From assembly GCF_001632365.1 (NCBI RefSeq), contig NW_024468551.1, positions 188,602-252,601 of the forward strand: DNA of 64,000 bases, read 5' to 3'. Of this stretch, positions 58,385-64,000 are shown one piece after another (the stretch's first letter is position 1; each line of letters opens with the position of its first letter). The notes beneath the pieces are model-generated. The model saw only the letters and a program-made list of their open reading frames with translations. It searched no databases and had not been told where the DNA came from. Source of the stretch: Laetiporus sulphureus 93-53 (lineage: Eukaryota; Basidiomycota; Agaricomycetes; Polyporales; Laetiporaceae). The translations under genes and the position numbers were made by a program.

Positions 58385-60755
58385 GCCGCGAAAGTTAGAT
58401 GGGTCGACTCGGGTCCATGGTTTTGTTGTGCTATTATCCACAGCGGCTCTTTGTATGCGGCGCTGACAGAATTGTAGACGCTCAAGACTTCTCCCGCCGC
58501 CTGGTCTCAGTGACAACGCCCACGTCGGCCTCCCGAGGGGGGTAGTTTGGAAGTGAATGCGCTCGTAGTCACCGGATGCAATCAGATTGTCGTGTTACGT
58601 AGCAGTCAAAGCTTCAAGCATTTATGCATGGACGTTGAGCTTGGAGCATACTATAAGCGTCCACAATAACCGTACGACCTGTGTTACATCCGCAGATAGG
58701 GCGTTGTTTTGTCAGTGCCTGGGCGCCAACAAATTGACTTACCGTCAGATGATAACGTTGATGATAACCTTTGGCTAGCATTTGGTCCGTTGTCAACGGG
58801 TCACACGTCTGCAAGTATATGTTTCAGCTGTTAGAATGAAGAGCATACTTCCATAGCGAGTGCGGAGTCGACCGACGCGTGACGTCACGCGTCAGTCACA
58901 TTCTCCGATGGCGCGCGCAGAGGTCATATGGAAGGCGAGAGAGCGCTCAAATGACGTACGAATGGTTGCTATTCGCGATCATGCCCCGCAGCATGCCATC
59001 CGCTTATCGGACACAATGCATGAAGCCTTATTTGTGCGTATCGTCGCTCCCCCCAAATGGTGGAGAAGCTGTGCAAGCTGGGAAAACTTGCATGCGTACA
59101 TGTTCGCACAGGCAGTGAATGCGGGGCTCCGGGCGGAATTCTGCGCAAGACTCCGCAATTCTCTTGCCATGATCCTGCCGCAGTTCTCGAGCGATGTCGA
59201 TGAAGCCCCGAACTTACGCCACCGCCGCTTGCTTCTGGGTTATGCACGTCGACTTCGCCATCTCCCCACGTCGAACCTCTCACGCCGAGATCCGTCCATG
59301 CACTAGTCTATATCATATCGTATTGTTATCCCAAGACACCGGGTTGTTCTTCCATGCACCACTGCTTCTGGCGAGAAGCTACATTGAATTGCAAGGAATG
59401 GAATTGCGACTTACAGCCCCGAGTTGGGCGATCGCGCGCCAAGATCACCAAGGATTCTGCAACCGAACGGATGGCTGATCAGTTCTTATTTCCATCTCGA
59501 ATTCAAACGTTTTGCAAACTCGGATCTGCAATAACCATTTGTATCAGAAGTCGAAGACCGTGCGAAGTACCGAAAGAAGACCTCCCTCATGATCTGAGCA
59601 AGATATACGGCTTTGGATCGGTCATGTTATCGCGTCATTAATGACATGAACATCCTCTCACACGTCTATGCGCATATGATCATGAGGACCATGACATGTG
59701 GACCGTGTCAGATTGTGGACGATAGTCACACGAACATTGCTATGGCTTGCTCTATGCTGCAAACCCGTCCTAATCTGAAAAAGTGTCTCAGGAGCTCTAG
59801 TCCACTCAGGTAAAGATATTGAAAAAATATTATCAATGTTTTTGCATGGTGAAAACCCTTGATATCACTCCGATCGCTAATTGGATGAGTAGTCATGTTG
59901 TGGAACTTGACAATCACTGCGGCTGGATTGTCAAAAGTGGCAGATTTCCGACGGAAATCCTTATCTACACCGATCGTATTGACCACATCCTCCACTTTGC
60001 GTAGTAAAGAGTCTCTTACATAGAGTCCATTCACATAATATAAGGTACAGTTTTGTTTGCGGGCTGGCATGCTTTAGATTAAGAAAGCTTTGACCAGGCG
60101 TGACAGGCGTCGCTGCTCGGAAGGGCAATCACGCTTTCAGAGTCCGATCACCGCCGTCAGGAGCACCTGCCGAATAGAGTACCTTGCCGCTGTGCCGACG
60201 CAAGCCGTGGTCGGAGGTTTACGGCAAGACGTGACTGATGTGTGACATACTTATCCTTCTGTCTGGCACCCTCTCGCTCGGAAGTTCGGAAGTTCTTCGA
60301 CAGGCTGTTTGCTCACTTTTCGGTTATATTCTTCATTGCCTAGTTAGCTGAGATGTTTTGCACCCAATGCTAAGAATTCAAAATGATTTGGTAGAGAACT
60401 CGGACTATTATTCGTGATTTATCAAACATTTTGCAGAATGGGGCCAACCATAGTATTCCCATTTCTAAAGCTACTGCTCATACACTTCAGCGGCCAGAGT
60501 ATAGAAGACATGCAGATGCTCCACACCTACATCGCTACGCAGACGTATCGCTTGATGCTGACATACGTGTAGCTTCCGACATCGGAGTGCCCATCAACGC
60601 GCCGATACATGCGTCAAATCTCGTCTTGAAAGCGTATTTCGGGCCACGCATCTGAGTCCCATGTAGCCGCGCGCTATCGTGAAAAATTAATAATGAAAGC
60701 AGTCACCTGGAGAATGCGTTGTGTCCATACGTTGAGGTTCCAAATTTTCTGCGAC
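58385..60755. other. Intergenic, ~2.4 kb without a recognised gene
   Basis: Head-to-head spacer between P450-8 (minus) and P450-9 (plus). Open frames up to 148 codons (58860-59306 plus; 59726-60070 minus) show no motif. Contains the palindrome at 58874-58893. Confidence 0.5.
58874..58893. promoter_or_regulatory. 20-bp perfect palindrome with CRE core (GACGCGTGACGTCACGCGTC)
   Basis: Perfect 20-bp palindrome centred on TGACGTCA, about 490 bp upstream of P450-8. It shares 18 bp exactly with the site at 34051-34068. Confidence 0.55.
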
Positions 60756-62951
60756 ATGAAATACCTTACTGACGTGGTCGTAACGCTCGCACTTTTGTCT
60801 CTCGTTGTCTGGCTTTACTCCTTTTCATCTCCTAGGAAGAAGAGCCCTCTATTTCCTGGGCCGGACCCTCTGCCAATCATCGGCAACGTTCACCAAGTCA
60901 CTGACGACTACCAACACAAGACGTTCACTCAATGGGCGAAAGAATATGGTAACCATTGTAGTCTGTGTTTTCAGGCTCAATCCACTCATCTCACGTACCT
61001 CAGGAGCTATAGTTTATGCGCGATTTTGTCGCAGCCAGAGCTCGTGCTTCACTCGGTTGCCGCAAACGACTTGATGGAGAAGAGAGGGGCGATCTACTCA
61101 AGCAGACCACCGCTCGTGTTCTTGAGAGAATTGTAAGTGATCCGCATTCAACATACTGTGACGTTGTGGCACATACTAACTTTCCTGCAGACTTGGCCTT
61201 GACACCAGCCCTGTTCTCTTGCCTTACGGCGATCAATGGCGAATGGATCGAAAGTGGTTACATGCTTTGTTGCAAGACAAAAATGCTCTTGAGTCCTATC
61301 GTCCTATTCAGGAGAGGGAGGTTCGCCGTTTGCTTGCCGCCTTTGTGCGAACTCCGGCAGAATTTGCTTCGCATATCAGAAGATGATTATTGTGGTTCAC
61401 AATAGTTCAAATCCTAACTCAGCGGTAGATTTATTGGAGCTCTGTCGATGGATATTACATATGGCCATGTGGCGCTCTCTTTGGAGGACGACAAGTTTAT
61501 TCGTTTAGCAGCAAAGGCAGCCGTAGAGGCAGCAGAGGCAGGCAGTGTTGCTGCCACGTTGGTCGACTTCTTGCCTATGCGTAGTTCTCCCGCTTGCTGC
61601 GTTTTGTGGACCAGCACTGATGTGCGCGATAATTATAATTGGAAACATCTGCAGTGAAACACATTCCGACATGGATGCCTGGAGCTGGCTTCAAGCGAAA
61701 TGCCCTGCGTCTACGGCGCGAATTGAAGATTGCCGAGGCCACTCCATACACATAGGTCAAAGAGGCAGTAGTGAGTTTCGTGCTTGTATGTACTATCTGA
61801 TAATGTCTCATTTTCAGGCATCTGGGAGCGCTCGGCCATCATTTGTATCCTCTCTGCTGGACAATCTATCCACAGACAGAGAGTTGACGCGAGACGATGA
61901 ACGCAACATCGCAGGCGTAGCTGCTGCACTCTACACCGGTATGAATATACTTTAAGCCTTTGTGAAGTCGCCATCATAATGCTTGCGCTGGACAGCCGGT
62001 ACGGATACTGTAAGTATCTATACGCCGATCATACAATGATCTAATCAGTCAACACCATAGTCTGCTACGACTCTTGAAACCTTCATCCTTGCCATGATGC
62101 TTTATCCCGACATCTGCAAGAAGGCACAAGCGGAGATCGATCAGGTCATTGGTACTTCTCGGCTTCCGGACTTCTCGGACAGATCATCATTGCCGTATCT
62201 TGAACGTGTTCTACTTGAAGTATATCGGTTCGCCTAGCAGAATACTTTCACTAGTATTCTCACATAGTGCCTACCTGGACAGCTGGAATTGTCCCCTCCC
62301 ATTGGGTACGCTGAATCAGTTTAAGACAGCAGCGGTTGCTTACTCTTCGACCAAGCGGTACCACATTGCTAAACTGCTGACGACATCTATCTCAATCGTT
62401 ACGTTCCGAAAGGAACAGTCATTATACCCAATTTATGGTATGAATCATGCTGATTTGCTGGACGTTCCGCATCTTCAAGTCACGCCTTGTCACAGGTGCA
62501 TGACGCGAGATGCGGACATCTTCCCGAACCCAGAAACCTTCCGACCCGAGCGGTTTGAGACCATGACGGCACAAACGATTCATTTATACGATTCGCGCAA
62601 GATTGTCTTCGGGCACGGCCGACGGTCGGTAGACGATGTTCACATTGCTCGTTGTATCCGCTCGCTGACAACGATGCAGCATATGTCCAGGCCGCCAATT
62701 GGCCGATTCCTCAGTCTGGCTCGCGATGGCTAACATCTTAGCTTGTTTCAATATCTCAAAACCCCAAGGCGGTTTCTCTAACGATGCGACCTTCACACCC
62801 ACATTTTCTCCTGGTGTTATCAGGTATGCTCCATCCGTTCCTCATCGCGATTCGTGGGTCAGTTTCCTAACGCTGGCAACAAAGCCACCCCGAACCATTT
62901 TACTGTCAGCTTAGCATACGATCGCAAGAAATCCAGAAACTTCTGATGTAG
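60756..62951 (+). pseudogene. Cytochrome P450 pseudogene, inverted copy of P450-7 (P450-9)
   Basis: Start ATG 60756 with the same anchor as P450-7 ([16 protein letters not shown]), hinge LFPGPDPLPIIGN. Lesions: a frameshift at VYARF/SQPELVLHS near 61025 plus a codon loss; splice donor GT to AT at 61383-61384 after FASHIRR; TGG to TAG at 61753-61755 (ATPYT-stop-VKEAV); TCA to TAA at 62370-62372 (VPHC-stop-TADD); FGFGRR changed to FGHGRR. Still present: AGTDT on a 14-nt exon (61996-62009), WNCPLPLG on a 23-nt exon, [24 protein letters not shown], tail [17 protein letters not shown], stop 62949-62951. High similarity to P450-7 suggests recent duplication and decay. Confidence 0.92.
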
Positions 62952-63070
62952 CTGAACTTGGAATCAACAAGCAGAGGGGCCGAACCACATTCAGTCTAGT
63001 ACAGGAGCAGATGTACAGTATCCCACCCATTGAACGACCTTTGGCATAGCGACGTATGAGCACATGGAAC
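60756..63070 (+). repeat. Inverted duplicate arm B (P450-9 unit)
   Basis: Mirror of 53340-55643; the shared 3' flank extends past the stop to about 63070. Confidence 0.83.
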
Positions 63071-64000
63071 GGAAATTGGTGAAGACAGGAGATGAATAGA
63101 CGCACGTCGAAACGTTTTGTGGTGGCCCAGTGGTGTTACAGCATATCGCGGCAGCGCTCGACCTAGGAGCAACGTTACTGCCATGCCCCGCCTTGCTACG
63201 CGACTATCATTTATAAACCTTGGTGTCTCAGAAGCCCGGGCACATGTTTAGGAATCAGCTCCATTTCTACTTAAGTCTTGGAATGGGGAGGTGAGATACC
63301 GCATGCATGCCTAACATCCCATACCTGATTGAATATGAAAACTACGAACAGTTCCCAAAAGCAAGTACACATCAATGTCCCAGACGCTATTGCGATCATC
63401 TGTCGGCAACGCACCAGCCATGACTTCTGGACGTTCCTTATCGACTTTGCGTGAGATGCGCAAGATCGCGATCGATCAAACATTCGGAAATTCACGCAGA
63501 TAGAAGACTCAAGAGCTTAAAAAGTAGCCTTGTCGATGGTATTGAGATAACATGATCGAAATGAAATCTTCTTCGCGCGTGCTGCCGTTCTACGAACCTT
63601 CATTCAAGGGCGTCCAAGCGGCACGAAGAAGCGGCCTGTAATGGGATTATTTGTAGCAGTTCACGATATGTAGCTGACTTTGTGAACTCCCCGTATCAGG
63701 TGCAACCTTCTCGCGTTGCTTGGTCCATATCAAGGCCCTAATCGTTGTGAGGACAATTGAAGTCTGTTCGACTTAGTCCGTGGAGCTGATTGCAACCACA
63801 TATAATTTAGAAAGCACTTGCTGTCCTCCTAAATGAGTCGAGTACCAGGCAGCAAGCGAACGCCACAGTCACACTTGTCTGCTCAGATTATACTTGCAAA
63901 GATCACTTTCTCGCCCACCGCTGGCTGCAATTGAATCATGGGCATCTGGATGCCATACATGTCAAACAAGCAAGTCGATAGTACGCGTGGGCACACTAGC
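63071..64000. other. Terminal intergenic stretch
   Basis: No gene, RNA or repeat recognised up to the window end. Confidence 0.5.

Noticed and set aside
59726..60070. 114-codon minus-strand frame in the P450-8/P450-9 spacer
   Set aside because: No motif, no splice-consistent extension, and composition like neighbouring non-coding DNA.
1..64000. CRISPR arrays, rRNA genes, complete retrotransposons or a backbone enzyme (PKS, NRPS, terpene synthase) for a biosynthetic cluster
   Set aside because: None seen on either strand; the P450 group is a gene-family cluster rather than a demonstrated biosynthetic cluster.

Overview
This window looks like nuclear DNA of a filamentous basidiomycete, most likely an Agaricomycete; Polyporales is my guess and is not proven. 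Evidence seen: intron-rich genes with short introns (about 45-70 bp, GT..AG), several microexons, an expanded family of class II cytochrome P450s, F-box proteins, a Dal5-type MFS transporter, CK1-like and APH-like kinase relics, and a nuclear tRNA-Glu(CUC). No rRNA, CRISPR array, bacterial-type operon or complete autonomous transposon was seen. All functions are inferred from motifs read by eye.

Layout. (1) 1-14.0 kb: a P450 (+, cut by the window edge) and an F-box gene with a 33-bp coding minisatellite (-) form the left arm of a large inverted duplication. The right arm (11.5-14.0 kb) carries a frameshifted F-box paralogue (+) and the 3' relic of the same P450 (-). Between the arms lie a 119-bp MITE, diverged tandem repeats and a nine-exon Rho2-type GTPase gene. 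(2) 14.8-30 kb: a direct segmental duplication. Each copy had a Dal5-like transporter (+) followed by a modular secreted protein gene (-). Copy 1 keeps the transporter and has lost the secreted protein; copy 2 keeps the secreted protein and has lost the transporter. Between the copies lie a hypothetical gene, a broken APH-like kinase and a small HWAL/NCQ-motif protein. (3) 30.8 kb: tRNA-Glu. (4) 31-63 kb: a P450 cluster of eight genes, seven on the minus strand and one on the plus strand. Five look intact and three are pseudogenes. It is interrupted by a truncated tRNA copy, a second MITE, a decayed CK1-like kinase and an F-box-like gene.

How it fits together. The P450s share one architecture: N-terminal membrane anchor, proline hinge, and an I-helix motif (AGTDT) encoded on its own 14-nt exon. 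They are membrane-bound monooxygenases of the kind used in secondary metabolism or xenobiotic degradation. Three of them have a TGACGTCA-centred palindrome upstream, which suggests shared bZIP-type control. The region is shaped by repeated duplication, inversion and decay, typical of an accessory gene-family nursery next to a conserved housekeeping GTPase.
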